Part shown: positions 28,009 to 39,232 of the stretch, piece after piece
Layout of the letters: every line of letters begins with the position of its first letter
How positions within the stretch are numbered: the stretch's first letter is position 1
Assembly: GCF_000178995.1 (NCBI RefSeq)
Contig: NZ_ADVZ01000001.1
Location: 124,001 to 188,000, forward strand
Direction: 5' to 3'
DNA from: Afipia sp. 1NLS2
Lineage (GTDB): Bacteria; Pseudomonadota; Alphaproteobacteria; Rhizobiales; Xanthobacteraceae
DNA length: 64,000 bases
Notes under the pieces: generated by a model
What the model saw: only the letters and a program-made list of their open reading frames with translations
What the model was told of the DNA's origin: nothing
The model's database searches: none
Program-made: the position numbers and the translations under genes

Positions 28009-29481
28009 TTATCCTTGATTGCTTCGCGCCCGGTTCACCAGCGATGTCGTGCTGTGGCCAGGAAGAATGTCGATCAGCACGACCTCGCCGCCATGCGCAG
28101 TGACGAACTCGTGCCCGACGACCTGCTCGCGGGTGTAGTCGCCACCCTTCACCAGCACGCTCGGCTTGACCTGACGGATCAATTCGAGCGGTGTGTCTTC
28201 TTCGAAGATCACGACGAGATCGACCGCCTCCAGCGCCGCCAGCACCTCGGCGCGGGCCAGCTCGGCCTGCACCGGACGGCTCTCGCCTTTCAGCCGACGC
28301 ACCGAGTCATCGCTGTTGAGGCCGACCACAAGTCGATCACACGTTGCGCGCGCCTGCGTCAGCACCCGGACATGGCCCGGGTGCAGGATGTCGAAGCAGC
28401 CATTGGTGAAGCCGATCCGCAAGCCCTCCCGGCGCCAGTCATCAAGGCGCGCATCGATGTCCTTCCAGTTCGATACGATCTTCTCTTCCATCGTGAGGAC
28501 CGCATGCGGCAGGATTTTCTTGCGCAGTTCGGCCTGGGTCACGCTCGCGGTGCCGCGCTTGCCGACAGCAACAGCCGCTGCCGCCGAAGCCGTGCGCACA
28601 GCATCTTCTTCCGCCGCACCGCTCGCGAGCGCCAGTGCCAGCGCCGCAGCTACCGTGTCGCCTGCGCCGGACACATCGCGCACCTTCACCGGATAGGCCG
28701 GCACATGCAGCACGTCGCCATTCTTCGCCACCAGCGTCATGCCGTTCTCGCTCTGCGTCACGAGCATCGCATCGCAGCCCGCGATCTCGATGGCGTCGCG
28801 CGCGGCAGTCCCGATTTCCTCCGGCGTACGGGCGCGGCTGCGGGTTGCCTCGGTGAATTCCTTGCGGTTCGGCGTCAGGATCGAGGCGCCGTGATAAACC
28901 GCGAAATTCAGGTTCTTCGGATCGACGATGGTGCGCTTGCTCATCTTGCGCGCGGTGTCGATGGTCTCGCGGATCACGCGATGGGTGAGCACGCCCTTGG
29001 CGTAATCGGACAGCAGCACGATGTCCGCGCGCGGCAACGCTTCCTTGATCGCGGCGATCAGCTTCGCCTCGGTCTGGGGCGACGCGGCCTGCGCCACTTC
29101 CCAGTCCGCACGCAGCATATGCGTGGCGTAATGCTCGGAGACGAAGCGCACCTTGCGCGTGGTCGGCCGCGACGGATCAACGACGAGATGCGCCTCAATG
29201 GCGGCATCCTTCGCCAGTTCGCTTTTCAGGGTCGCGCCCGCGGCATCCTCGCCGATCAGGCCGACGAAAATGCAGCGACCGCCGAGCGCTGCGATGTTGC
29301 GCGCGACGTTACCCGCGCCACCGATATTGAATTCGCTGCGCTGGGCCGCGATCACCGGCGCCGGCGCTTCGGGAGACACGCGCGAGACTTCGCCATAGAC
29401 GAACTCGTCCAGCATCAGATCGCCGATGCACAAAACGGTCTGGCGCGACATCCGCTCCGACAGCGTATCGAAATCAATCAT
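28009..29481 (-). CDS. hldE: Bifunctional heptose-7-phosphate kinase / heptose-1-phosphate adenylyltransferase
   Basis: A 490-residue fusion. Residues 1-320 are a PfkB kinase ([19 protein letters not shown] at the start, [19 protein letters not shown] near the ATP site). Residues about 345-490 are the nucleotidyltransferase with [17 protein letters not shown]. It performs the first kinase and the adenylyl-transfer steps from sedoheptulose-7-phosphate to ADP-heptose. It lies 7 bp after hldD, so the two form an operon, and ends 12 bp from the convergent membrane-protein gene. Confidence 0.95.
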   Translation of the reverse strand: MIDFDTLSERMSRQTVLCIGDLMLDEFVYGEVSRVSPEAPAPVIAAQRSEFNIGGAGNVARNIAALGGRCIFVGLIGEDAAGATLKSELAKDAAIEAHLVVDPSRPTTRKVRFVSEHYATHMLRADWEVAQAASPQTEAKLIAAIKEALPRADIVLLSDYAKGVLTHRVIRETIDTARKMSKRTIVDPKNLNFAVYHGASILTPNRKEFTEATRSRARTPEEIGTAARDAIEIAGCDAMLVTQSENGMTLVAKNGDVLHVPAYPVKVRDVSGAGDTVAAALALALASGAAEEDAVRTASAAAAVAVGKRGTASVTQAELRKKILPHAVLTMEEKIVSNWKDIDARLDDWRREGLRIGFTNGCFDILHPGHVRVLTQARATCDRLVVGLNSDDSVRRLKGESRPVQAELARAEVLAALEAVDLVVIFEEDTPLELIRQVKPSVLVKGGDYTREQVVGHEFVTAHGGEVVLIDILPGHSTTSLVNRARSNQG

Positions 29482-29488
29482 GAGTCAC

Positions 29489-30469
29489 TCAACGATAGCG
29501 ATCCGGACGATCGAGAAAATTTGTCACGTAAGAAGCAACCGAATCCTCGAGCGGCGTGAAGCCGCCATTATACCCGGCGCGGCGCAGGTGCTCGCCGTCG
29601 GCCTCGGTGAAATACTGGTAGCTGTTGCGGATCTGCTCGGGCATGTCGACATATTCAATGTTCTCTTTGGTGCCGAGCGCCGCATAGGCTGACACGATCA
29701 GATCGCGGAAGCTGCGCGCATGGCTGGTGCCGACATTGAAGATGCCGCTCACATTCGGGCTTTGCACCAGCCACATGACGACGCGCAGTACGTCGTCGAT
29801 GTAAATAAAATCACGCCGCTGGTCGCCGTCGGCGATGCCGTCGCGATGCGACTTGAACAGCCGGATGGTCTTGCCCGCCTTGATGTCGTCGAAGGTCTTC
29901 GTGAGCACGCTCATCATCGCGCCCTTGTGATACTCGTTCGGGCCGAACACGTTGAAAAACTTCAAGCCCGCCCATTGCGGCGGCAGCTTCTCGCCTTTCG
30001 CCACCCGCGTCGCCACCGCGACGTCGAACAGATACTTGCTCCAGCCGTAGAGATTCATCGGCCGCAGCGCCTTCAGCGCATCGAGGCTGTTGTCGTCGCG
30101 GAAGCCCTGCTCGCCGTCGCCATAGGTCGCGGCCGAGGACGCATAGATGAAGGGTGTGGGGTTGGCAGTGCACCAGTCGAGCAGCCGCATCGACAGCCGA
30201 TAATTGGTCTCGAACACATGGTCGCCGTCGGTCGCAGTGGTCGCGGAAATCGCGCCCATGTGGATGACGCCAGACAGCCTGCGCCCGCGCAGCCAGGCCA
30301 TCAGCTCATCCGGTGGTACGATGTCGGCGATCTGCCGCTTGGCGAGGTTGCGCCATTTGCCCTCGTCGCCGAGATGGTCGGACACAACGACATCCGCATG
30401 ACCCGCATCGTTCAGGGCCGCGACAATGTTGGAGCCGATAAACCCTGCGCCCCCGGTCACCAGAAACAT
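29489..30469 (-). CDS. hldD: ADP-L-glycero-D-manno-heptose 6-epimerase
   Basis: A 326-residue extended SDR epimerase. The N-terminal FLVTGGAGFIGSNIVAALN binds NADP, and ASSAATYG then NLYGWSKYLFD give the catalytic Ser/Tyr/Lys. The segment FNVFGPNEYHKGAMMSV is diagnostic of HldD. It inverts C6 of ADP-D,D-heptose for the LPS core and is the first gene of the hldD-hldE pair. Confidence 0.95.
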   Translation of the reverse strand: MFLVTGGAGFIGSNIVAALNDAGHADVVVSDHLGDEGKWRNLAKRQIADIVPPDELMAWLRGRRLSGVIHMGAISATTATDGDHVFETNYRLSMRLLDWCTANPTPFIYASSAATYGDGEQGFRDDNSLDALKALRPMNLYGWSKYLFDVAVATRVAKGEKLPPQWAGLKFFNVFGPNEYHKGAMMSVLTKTFDDIKAGKTIRLFKSHRDGIADGDQRRDFIYIDDVLRVVMWLVQSPNVSGIFNVGTSHARSFRDLIVSAYAALGTKENIEYVDMPEQIRNSYQYFTEADGEHLRRAGYNGGFTPLEDSVASYVTNFLDRPDRYR

Positions 30470-30672
30470 CGAAACATCCCACTTTTTGCCAGTCTTGGCC
30501 GGGACCGCCTCGCCGCGTCCCTCGCCGGGAACAGGTCACGGTCCGCTCCGTCATATCCGACCGGCCGATCCGTCCCCCGGATAGCCTCATTCAGACAAAA
30601 CGCTTCTAGACGGCCTTTCGGGAAAGCGATACCCCGATTGCCCATCCTTTGGCAGTCTCCTTAATTTGAGAA

Positions 30673-31752
30673 ATGAATCATAATTCATCCATAGGGAATG
30701 TCCAACCGGACCCGAGCCAGACCGGCCCGATTCTGATTGTGCCGTATATGTGGATCGGCGATTTCGTCCGCGGGCATACCGCCGTCCGGCTGCTGAAAGA
30801 GCGCTGGCAGAACCGGCCGGTCGATCTTCTGAGCACGACATTATGCGCGCCGCTCGCGGACTACATGCCGGGGGTCCGGCAGGCGATCGTCTATGACCTA
30901 CCGCGCGGCCGCATCGCCTTGGACAAGCAAAAGGCGCTGGCCGCGATCCTGCGCCAGCAAAACTACCAGACCGCGCTGATGATGCCGCGAACCTGGAAGT
31001 CGGCGCTGGCGCCGACGCTTGCCGGTATCCCGGAGCGCATCGGCTTTATCGGCGAAGCGCGGTTTGGCGTCGTCAACGATATGCGCCGGGGCGAACGCGC
31101 TCTGCCGCGCATGGTGGACAAGATGGCGGCGCTCACCCTGCCGCCCAATGCCGTGCACGAGGCGCGCGATTGGCCGATGCCGCAGCTTGAAGTGCCGCAA
31201 GCCGAGATCGCGGCATGGCGTGCGAAGAACGGTCTTGGTGATGGGCCTGCCATTGCGCTCGCGCCCGGCGCGGTCGGCCCTTCCAAGCGCTGGACTTATT
31301 ACGCGGAAGCCGCGCGGCAGCTTGCCGAACGCGGCTTCGACATCTGGATCGTCGGCGGCCCCGGCGAGAAAGAACAGGCCACCGAGATTGCTGCCGCAGG
31401 AGGGCCGCGCGTGCGCGACCTGACCGGGACCGATTTGCGCAACGGCATCCTGGCGCTGGCGGCAGCGACGGAGGTCATCTCCAACGATTCCGGCCTGCTG
31501 CATGTCGCGGGCGCGATCGGCACACCGTCGATCGGCATTTTCGGCCCGACCAGCCCCTATCACTGGGCACCGCTGAACGGGCTCGCCGCCACCATGAAGC
31601 GGGCGACCAACCTGCCCTGCCAGCCCTGCCACAAGCCGGTCTGCACCGCGAACGACCACGCCTGCATGCGCGACATCACGGCCGCCGAGGTGGTGAACAC
31701 CGCGCTGCGGGTGATCGCCGAGAAAACCCAAAACCGGCCGGTGTCCGGGTAG
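30673..31752 (+). CDS. waaF: Lipopolysaccharide heptosyltransferase II
   Basis: A 359-residue GT9 glycosyltransferase that adds the second heptose to the LPS inner core. GT9 hallmarks: N-terminal ILIVPYMWIGDFVRGHTAVRLL, LAPGAVGPSKRW in the middle, and SNDSGLLHVAGAIGTPSIGIFGPTSPYHWAPL near the C-terminus, all of the WaaF subtype (C-terminal Cys-rich LPCQPCHKPVC). It lies divergent from hldD (203-bp gap) and is followed by gmhA and gmhB on the same strand. Confidence 0.93.
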   Translation: MNHNSSIGNVQPDPSQTGPILIVPYMWIGDFVRGHTAVRLLKERWQNRPVDLLSTTLCAPLADYMPGVRQAIVYDLPRGRIALDKQKALAAILRQQNYQTALMMPRTWKSALAPTLAGIPERIGFIGEARFGVVNDMRRGERALPRMVDKMAALTLPPNAVHEARDWPMPQLEVPQAEIAAWRAKNGLGDGPAIALAPGAVGPSKRWTYYAEAARQLAERGFDIWIVGGPGEKEQATEIAAAGGPRVRDLTGTDLRNGILALAAATEVISNDSGLLHVAGAIGTPSIGIFGPTSPYHWAPLNGLAATMKRATNLPCQPCHKPVCTANDHACMRDITAAEVVNTALRVIAEKTQNRPVSG

Positions 31753-31822
31753 CCGCGCTCCGGCTTGCGCTGACCTCGCAGGCTGGCTACGACTGCCCCA
31801 TCCTTTACCGACCAGGTGGCAT

Positions 31823-32416
31823 GTGAGCGACAATCCGATTGCAGATCACTTCCAGAACTCGCTCGCGGGGCTGACGCGCGCCGTGCAAAGCGAGGCGCTG
31901 CAAGCGACCGTCAAAGCCATCGCCGACGCCATCGCGCAGGCCTTGCGCAATGGCAACAAGCTTCTCTTGATCGGCAATGGCGGCAGCGCCGCCGACGCCC
32001 AGCACATCGCCGCCGAGATCGTCGGCCGCTACAAGCTGGAGCGCCCGGCCTGGGCCGCCGTCGCGCTCACCACCGACACCTCGGCGCTCACCGCCATCGG
32101 CAACGATTACGGCATCGAGCAGATCTTCGCCCGTCAGGTGCAGGGGCTGGCGCGTCCGGGTGACGTGCTGATCGCACTCACCACCTCGGGCCGCTCGCCG
32201 AACATTCTCGCAGCGCTGCATGTCGCGCGCGGGATCGGCGTCACCACCGTCGGCTTCACCGGCACCAAGGGCGAAAGCATGCGGCCGCTCTGCGATCATC
32301 TGCTGGTCGCACCGAGCGACGACACGCCTGTGATCCAGCAGATCCACATGGTCGCCGCGCACGCGATCTGCGACGACGTCGAGCGCGCCGTGATGAACAC
32401 GCCCGGCAAGGCATGA
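31823..32416 (+). CDS. gmhA: Sedoheptulose-7-phosphate isomerase
   Basis: A 197-residue SIS-domain isomerase that starts the ADP-heptose pathway. Motifs: [28 protein letters not shown] and [14 protein letters not shown], both typical of GmhA. The start is GTG at 31823, placed by AGGTGG just upstream; an out-of-frame ATG two bases earlier meets TGA at once, so it cannot be the start. The stop overlaps the gmhB start by 4 bp (ATGA). Confidence 0.95.
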   Translation: MSDNPIADHFQNSLAGLTRAVQSEALQATVKAIADAIAQALRNGNKLLLIGNGGSAADAQHIAAEIVGRYKLERPAWAAVALTTDTSALTAIGNDYGIEQIFARQVQGLARPGDVLIALTTSGRSPNILAALHVARGIGVTTVGFTGTKGESMRPLCDHLLVAPSDDTPVIQQIHMVAAHAICDDVERAVMNTPGKA

Positions 32417-32940
32417 GCGAGACGACGCCCGAGCTTCGCCCGGCGGTGTTCCTCGACCGCGACGGCGTTCTCAATCACGACGACGGCTATATCGGCTCAA
32501 CCGACCGCTTACGCTGGATGCCGAACGTGGCTGCGGCGATCCATCGCCTCAACGAGGCGGGCTATCTCGTCTTCATCGTCAGCAACCAGTCCGGCGTGGC
32601 ACGCGGCCTGTTCACTGAAGAGGATGTCCGCGCGCTTCACCAATGGATGATCGAAGAATTGTCGCGCGACGGCGCACGCATCGACGACATCCGTTACTGC
32701 CCCTATCACGTCGATGGCACCGTTCCCGAATTCTGCGGCGACCATCCCTGGCGCAAGCCGAAGCCCGGCATGATCCTCGATCTGATGGTGCACTGGCCGG
32801 TCGATGCCGAGCGAAGTTTTGTGATCGGCGACAAGACGTCCGACATGGAGGCCGCGCAGGCGGCGAACATCGCGGGTTATCTGTTCAAGGCCGGCGATCT
32901 CGATGCGTTCGTCGCCGATGTTCTCGCGCAGCGCGCTTAA
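32413..32940 (+). CDS. gmhB: D-glycero-D-manno-heptose-1,7-bisphosphate 7-phosphatase
   Basis: A 175-residue HAD phosphatase. The nucleophile motif [16 protein letters not shown], then [10 protein letters not shown] and KPKPGMI plus [12 protein letters not shown], are the HAD motifs I-IV of GmhB. It removes the 7-phosphate in the ADP-heptose pathway. Start codon overlaps gmhA stop, so the pair is translationally coupled. Its stop codon overlaps that of convergent waaC (TTAA). Confidence 0.94.
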   Translation: MSETTPELRPAVFLDRDGVLNHDDGYIGSTDRLRWMPNVAAAIHRLNEAGYLVFIVSNQSGVARGLFTEEDVRALHQWMIEELSRDGARIDDIRYCPYHVDGTVPEFCGDHPWRKPKPGMILDLMVHWPVDAERSFVIGDKTSDMEAAQAANIAGYLFKAGDLDAFVADVLAQRA

Positions 32941-33896
32941 GCCTGCACGGACAACAGCCGGTTACTTTCCACCGCCGCGATTGCCTCACCGAACGCAGGC
33001 TGTGCGCCCTTGCCGCCCAGAATGACGATCGGCCCGCTGCCGACCGGCCCGGTCAAACCGGGATCTGTGGCCAGAAACACCGCGAGCAGCGGCACGCCAT
33101 AGGCGGCGGCGAGATGCAGCAATCCCGTGTCCACGCCGACGACCAGCGCGGCATTGGCGATCACCTTCGCTGTCTCGTCCAGCGGCTGCCGGTCAAGAAT
33201 ACGGCTGCCCGGGATGCCGCCCGACAGACGCTGGCAGCGCAATCGCTCCCGCTCCGAGCCCCATGGCAGCACCACATCGAGCCCCTGCCCGCGCAGCCAT
33301 TTGCCGAGGCCGATCCACTCACTCTCGCGCCATTCCTTGGTGGCTTTCGACGTGCCGTGAAGCAGCACCGCGTAACGCCCGTCTTTCCCCGCAGGCGGAC
33401 GCTTGAGCCCGTAATCGGGCGCGCCTTCCGGCGCGTAACCAAGACTGAGACCCGTGAGAGTGCGATTGCGCACCACCGCATGCTGCGCGCGGGAGACGCT
33501 GTGCTTCACATCATAGAACAATGACGCCAGCGGCTCGCGGATGCTGGACCAGTCGTAGCCGTGACGCTTGCCGGGCGAAGCGCGCGCGATCAGGCCCGAG
33601 CGGATCAGGCCTTGCGTGTCGATCACCATTTCCGGCGAGGCATCGCGCAACCGCATCCTGAAATCGCCGATCTCCTCCCACGTCCCGGACGAGAACAGTT
33701 GCGAGCGCCAGCGCCGTGTCGCGACGGCAATGACGTCGGCCACACCGCGATGCAGCCGCGCGAGCGGCGCAAAGGATTCCTCGACGACCCACACAAGTCT
33801 CACATCGGGACGGTTCCTCCGTGCATCCGTCATCGCCGGCATCTGGTGCACGACATCGCCAAGCGAGGAGGTTTTCACGACAAGAACAGTTGTCAT
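32937..33896 (-). CDS. waaC: Lipopolysaccharide heptosyltransferase I
   Basis: A 319-residue GT9 enzyme that adds the first heptose to Kdo. The N-terminal [24 protein letters not shown] and [15 protein letters not shown] are WaaC-specific, and [21 protein letters not shown] ends the ADP-heptose-binding domain. The gene is convergent with gmhB, with overlapping stops. Together with waaF it accounts for the two core heptoses. Confidence 0.94.
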   Translation of the reverse strand: MTTVLVVKTSSLGDVVHQMPAMTDARRNRPDVRLVWVVEESFAPLARLHRGVADVIAVATRRWRSQLFSSGTWEEIGDFRMRLRDASPEMVIDTQGLIRSGLIARASPGKRHGYDWSSIREPLASLFYDVKHSVSRAQHAVVRNRTLTGLSLGYAPEGAPDYGLKRPPAGKDGRYAVLLHGTSKATKEWRESEWIGLGKWLRGQGLDVVLPWGSERERLRCQRLSGGIPGSRILDRQPLDETAKVIANAALVVGVDTGLLHLAAAYGVPLLAVFLATDPGLTGPVGSGPIVILGGKGAQPAFGEAIAAVESNRLLSVQA

Positions 33897-34078
33897 CGAA
33901 CGGGCATGGTTTCGAATAATGGCCTTACGGTTTGGAAACCATAAAGCAGTTTCCCGGAGGAAAAGCCACGAAATCGGCCATCAAAGCCGCAGGTTTAATA
34001 CTTCCATTCCCCGGTTGCGCGACACCATAGGTGTCGACAGAAGGCCGTCGCGACGTGCGGCCAATGATGGAAGCGCTT

Positions 34079-35092
34079 ATGACCGTTCTCGTCACCGGCG
34101 GTGCCGGTTACATCGGCAGCCACACCGTTCTCGCTCTGGTCGAATCCGGCGCGAGCGTGGTGGTGATCGACAACCTTTCCACCGGCTTCTCGACCGCGCT
34201 GCCGGAAGGCGTGCCGCTGTTCATCGGCGATGCGGCCGACGAGAACCTCGTGGAAGGCGTGATCGCCGCGCACGGCATCACATCCATCATCCATTTCGCC
34301 GGCTCGGTGGTGGTGCCGGACTCGATGCGCGATCCGCTCGCCTACTACCGCAACAACACCATGACCACGCGCAACCTGCTCAATGCCGCGATCAAGGGTC
34401 AGGTAAAGAATTTCATCTTCTCATCGACCGCCGCCGTCTACGGCAATCCCGAGCAGATGCCGGTGCCGGAGATCGCGCCGACGCGGCCGCTGTCTCCCTA
34501 CGGCTCCTCGAAGCTGATGACCGAGATCATGCTGCACGACGTGGCGACCGCGCACGACCTGAATTATGTCGTGCTGCGTTACTTCAACGTCGCGGGCGCC
34601 GACCCGCAGGCCCGCATCGGATTACAGACCGCCGGGGCGACGCATCTGCTCAAGATCGCGGTCGAGGCCGCCACCGGCCAGCGCGCCAAGATCGACGTGT
34701 TCGGCACCGACTACCCGACGCCGGACGGAAGCTGCATCCGCGATTTCATCCACGTCAGCGATCTCGCGCAGGCGCATCTCGCCGCATTGTCCTACCTCGC
34801 CCAGGGCGGTGAGTCGGTGACGCTGAATTGCGGATATGGCCGTGGCTATTCCGTGCTGGAAACCATCGAGGCCGTCCGCCGCGTATCCGGCCGCAACTTC
34901 GCGGTCCAGATGAGCCCGCGACGCCCCGGCGACATCATGACCATGATCGCCGATACCACCCGGATCAACGCGATGCTCGACTGGACGCCGCGCTACGACG
35001 ACCTCGACACCATTGCCGCCCATGCCCTCGCCTGGGAGGAAAAGCTGCTTCAGGACCGCCTCGCCAACCGGCAGGAAGCGGTTCCGGCTTAA
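34079..35092 (+). CDS. galE: UDP-glucose 4-epimerase
   Basis: A 337-residue extended SDR epimerase. NAD motif VLVTGGAGYIGSHTVLALVE at the N-terminus, SSTAAVYG and PYGSSKLMTE for the catalytic Ser/Tyr/Lys, and NVAGADPQARIG typical of GalE. The start at 34079 gives the canonical N-terminus (MTVLVTGG); an ATG at 34064 in the same frame is possible. It supplies UDP-galactose for surface polysaccharides and leads into the ABC exporter gene. Confidence 0.9.
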   Translation: MTVLVTGGAGYIGSHTVLALVESGASVVVIDNLSTGFSTALPEGVPLFIGDAADENLVEGVIAAHGITSIIHFAGSVVVPDSMRDPLAYYRNNTMTTRNLLNAAIKGQVKNFIFSSTAAVYGNPEQMPVPEIAPTRPLSPYGSSKLMTEIMLHDVATAHDLNYVVLRYFNVAGADPQARIGLQTAGATHLLKIAVEAATGQRAKIDVFGTDYPTPDGSCIRDFIHVSDLAQAHLAALSYLAQGGESVTLNCGYGRGYSVLETIEAVRRVSGRNFAVQMSPRRPGDIMTMIADTTRINAMLDWTPRYDDLDTIAAHALAWEEKLLQDRLANRQEAVPA

Positions 35093-35093
35093 G

Positions 35094-35118
35094 TTTCAAG
35101 CCTTGTTTTGGCTTGAAA
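35094..35118 (+). terminator. Hairpin between galE and ABC exporter
   Basis: A perfect 9-bp stem, TTTCAAGCC (35094-35102) with GGCTTGAAA (35110-35118), loop TTGTTTT. It follows the galE stop directly but no U-run follows, so it may attenuate rather than end transcription. Confidence 0.45.
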
Positions 35119-35166
35119 ACCCCCGCCATTGCGGGCAATGAGGCGCATGTTTCATTGCAGCGCGGC

Positions 35167-36975
<1,809 letters not shown>

Positions 36976-36994
36976 ATTTTTCGAGAGACATCCC

Positions 36995-37687
36995 ATGAGC
37001 CTGCCCGAGACCGTGATCCCCGCGCTTGACTATCCGATGCTGCCGGTCGCCGGCACGGCGAAAAAATTCCCGGTGCGGCGGATCTGGTGCGTCGGGCGCA
37101 ATTTCCTCGAGCACATCCGCGAACTCGGCAATGACGAGCGAAACCCGCCCTTCTTCTTCGCCAAGCATGCCGACATGATCGTGCCGAGCGGCGCGACCAT
37201 TCCCTTCCCCGGCCTCACCAAGGACTGCCAGCACGAGGTCGAGATGATCGTCGCGCTGAAATCCGGCGGCGCCAATATCTCGCCTGAGACCGCGCTCGAT
37301 CACGTCTACGGCTACGGCGTCTCCATCGATCTCACCCGCCGCGATTTGCAGATGGCCTCGCGCAAGAAGGAGCAGCCCTGGGAGATCGGCAAATCGTTCG
37401 ACAACTCCGCACCCTGCGGACCCTTGCGCGCGGCCTCCGAGATCGGCCATCCCGCGAAGGGCAAAATCTGGCTCAACGTCAACGGCAAGGAACGCCAGAT
37501 CGGCGACCTCAACCAAATGATCTGGAACGTGCCGGAAATCATCGCGCGGCTGTCGCTGCAGGTGACGCTTGGCGCGGGCGACATCATCATGACCGGCACG
37601 CCGAAGGGCGTGGCCGCGATCGCGCCGGGCGACCGCATCGAATGCGGCGTCGAAGGGCTGGAGCCGTTGTCGGTCAATATCGCCTGA
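36995..37687 (+). CDS. Fumarylacetoacetate hydrolase family protein
   Basis: A 230-residue FAH-fold enzyme. The metal ligands Glu-x-Glu are in CQHEVEMIVAL and the third acid in SIDLTRRDLQ; KSFDNSAPCGP and IIMTGTPKGVAAI are family-typical. N-terminal WCVGRNFLEH resembles fumarylpyruvate hydrolases and acylpyruvases more than the long mammalian-type FAH. It would cleave a 2,4-dioxo acid or decarboxylate an oxo acid; substrate unknown. ATG at 36995 is preceded by GAGAGA, 19 bp after the exporter gene. Confidence 0.82.
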   Translation: MSLPETVIPALDYPMLPVAGTAKKFPVRRIWCVGRNFLEHIRELGNDERNPPFFFAKHADMIVPSGATIPFPGLTKDCQHEVEMIVALKSGGANISPETALDHVYGYGVSIDLTRRDLQMASRKKEQPWEIGKSFDNSAPCGPLRAASEIGHPAKGKIWLNVNGKERQIGDLNQMIWNVPEIIARLSLQVTLGAGDIIMTGTPKGVAAIAPGDRIECGVEGLEPLSVNIA

Positions 37688-37704
37688 GGCCAAGCGCGCG
37701 CCGC

Positions 37705-37893
37705 TCACCAGTGAACGTGCTGGCTCGGCACGATAAAGGACGTTTGCGTCGGGGCGATCTCGGGGCGGGTGAAATAGTAATAGCCCGCCAGCATCACGGC
37801 GAGCAGCACGACGATGCTGCCGATATCGATGAGGCGTCTGGCACGCCAGCCCGAGTCGCTTTCGCGAGGGTCTCGGAATGGTTCGATCCGCAT
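37705..37893 (-). CDS. Small single-pass membrane protein
   Basis: A 62-residue protein: a charged N-terminus (about 1-22), one membrane helix (about 24-42, SIVVLLAVMLAGYYYFT) and a short periplasmic tail ending in HVHW. The basic residues precede the helix, giving an N-in topology. No family is recognised, but the clean membrane segment and start codon argue that it is real. It is convergent with the FAH gene. Confidence 0.6.
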   Translation of the reverse strand: MRIEPFRDPRESDSGWRARRLIDIGSIVVLLAVMLAGYYYFTRPEIAPTQTSFIVPSQHVHW

Positions 37894-38003
37894 CGCTCAG
37901 CACTCCTAAGGGGGCTGTAAATCAATGCGATGCTACACCCGCAGTTCCATGTGCGTCCGCAGCAAAATGCAAGGCTGACAGGGGTTTTTTGGACCGCCCT
38001 GGC

Positions 38004-38453
38004 TTAATGGGCGTCGCGCAACACGGTGTTGGCCTTGCCCTTCTCCACCATGTCGATGACGAGCAGCTTCACGACATCCTTGCCGGTGTTGGTGCCGAAG
38101 TGCCACTGGCCGACCGCCTCGACGATGAAATCGCCGGGCTTGAAATCCTCGCTCTTGCCGGTGTCGTTGTTGGTGACGCGAAGATGGCCCGCCTGCACGT
38201 AGGCGTAACGCGGAAACGGATGCTTGTGCACCGGCAGCACCGCACCGGGCGCGATCTCGTAACTGGAGACGACGACCTGCGCATCCTTTTGCGGCAGCAC
38301 GATCGGCTGGCCGCTCGATGTCGCCGTGGCCGACGCCACCGGGCGGACGACGACAGGCTTCGCCGTTGTCTCGACGCGCGGGCTTTCGGCACTGCACGGC
38401 GACGCGGCAAACGCCACGGCGGCGACAACGGCAATCGATGCAATGTGCTTCAT
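38004..38453 (-). CDS. Exported cupin-domain protein
   Basis: A 149-residue protein with a signal peptide (about 1-23, cleaved after PCSA) and one cupin barrel: LPVHKHPFPRYAYVQAGHLRV (metal-binding HxH with later His/Glu) and FIVEAVGQWHFG. The ATG at 38453 has GGAG upstream; an earlier TTG was dismissed. Cupins of this type bind a metal and a small ligand; no reaction can be assigned. Periplasmic location is expected. Confidence 0.82.
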   Translation of the reverse strand: MKHIASIAVVAAVAFAASPCSAESPRVETTAKPVVVRPVASATATSSGQPIVLPQKDAQVVVSSYEIAPGAVLPVHKHPFPRYAYVQAGHLRVTNNDTGKSEDFKPGDFIVEAVGQWHFGTNTGKDVVKLLVIDMVEKGKANTVLRDAH

Positions 38454-39232
38454 CGGCAATCTCCGGTTTGCGCCAGTCTAGGCGAAAGCCGTTAACGGAT
38501 ACCGCAGCACGCCGCGCCCCCTGTCCCGTTTGCGCCAAAACACCCTCCGTCGAGCCATCATGCGTGCGCCAGCCGCCCTGTTCTTTGAGACGCGGGCGCG
38601 TCTGAACGCTTCAACTGCGATCACCCTCAAACGAGGGCGCGCGGAACGCCGGATGCGCGCACGCATCCGCAGCCTCATGCGCGATAAAAACAAGCGCACG
38701 AGTAGAGTCACCACGGGCACGCCGCATCATCCGGCGTTCCGCACGCAATGGTTTTAACGGCTTGCTCCGCGAAAACCCCCGGTGACCGGCCCTTCGGTCC
38801 ATCACCGCTGGAGGGGACTGCGCCGCTCTTCCTCTTGCGAGGAGAGAGAGTTGGCGCTGCCCCATGGCGCAAGGCGATGCGCCGGGATATCGCGACTTGG
38901 GCCGTCCGCTCACGGTGCGGCCGTCAGCCCGGGCAATAAAAAAGGCCCGGAGCTTTTTAAAGCACCGCGCCCGATCAATCGCCCGCGCATCGAACACCGT
39001 GCGCAGCCACCGCATCCCGCCCCGCGCATCGTGACGATCGCGAAACGCCCCTCAAACTAGGGACGGGACAGACACATCATAAGCGAGGTTTGGAGGGTGG
39101 GGATAACGATGCTCGGATTTTTTACGTCACCCCGCCGCCACCGAGTTCAAGGCGCAGCAACGGCGGCAAGCCGCGACAGGGAGAGGAAAGATAATGGTAG
39201 TGGGAATATTTCCAGAAGAACGATGAAAGCGG
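38454..39232. other. Long intergenic region with repeat elements
   Basis: About 780 bp without a convincing gene. It carries the inverted repeat at 38641-38742, several GC hairpins in 38779-38805 and 38929-38950 (a CCGGGC/GCCCGG stem followed by an A/T run), and a change toward AT-rich sequence after about 39060. Short ORFs here (for example an antisense frame 38611-39015) have the composition of Bradyrhizobiaceae intergenic repeats and are probably not translated. Confidence 0.6.
38641..38742. repeat. Intergenic inverted repeat, 15-bp perfect arms
   Basis: GCGGAACGCCGGATG at 38641-38655 is exactly complemented by CATCCGGCGTTCCGC at 38728-38742. The 72-bp interior contains GCGCACG/CGCATCCGC-type smaller repeats. 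Similar stretches (translated as AFRAPS...HEAADAC...) are familiar as an intergenic repeat in Bradyrhizobium genomes. Confidence 0.65.
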
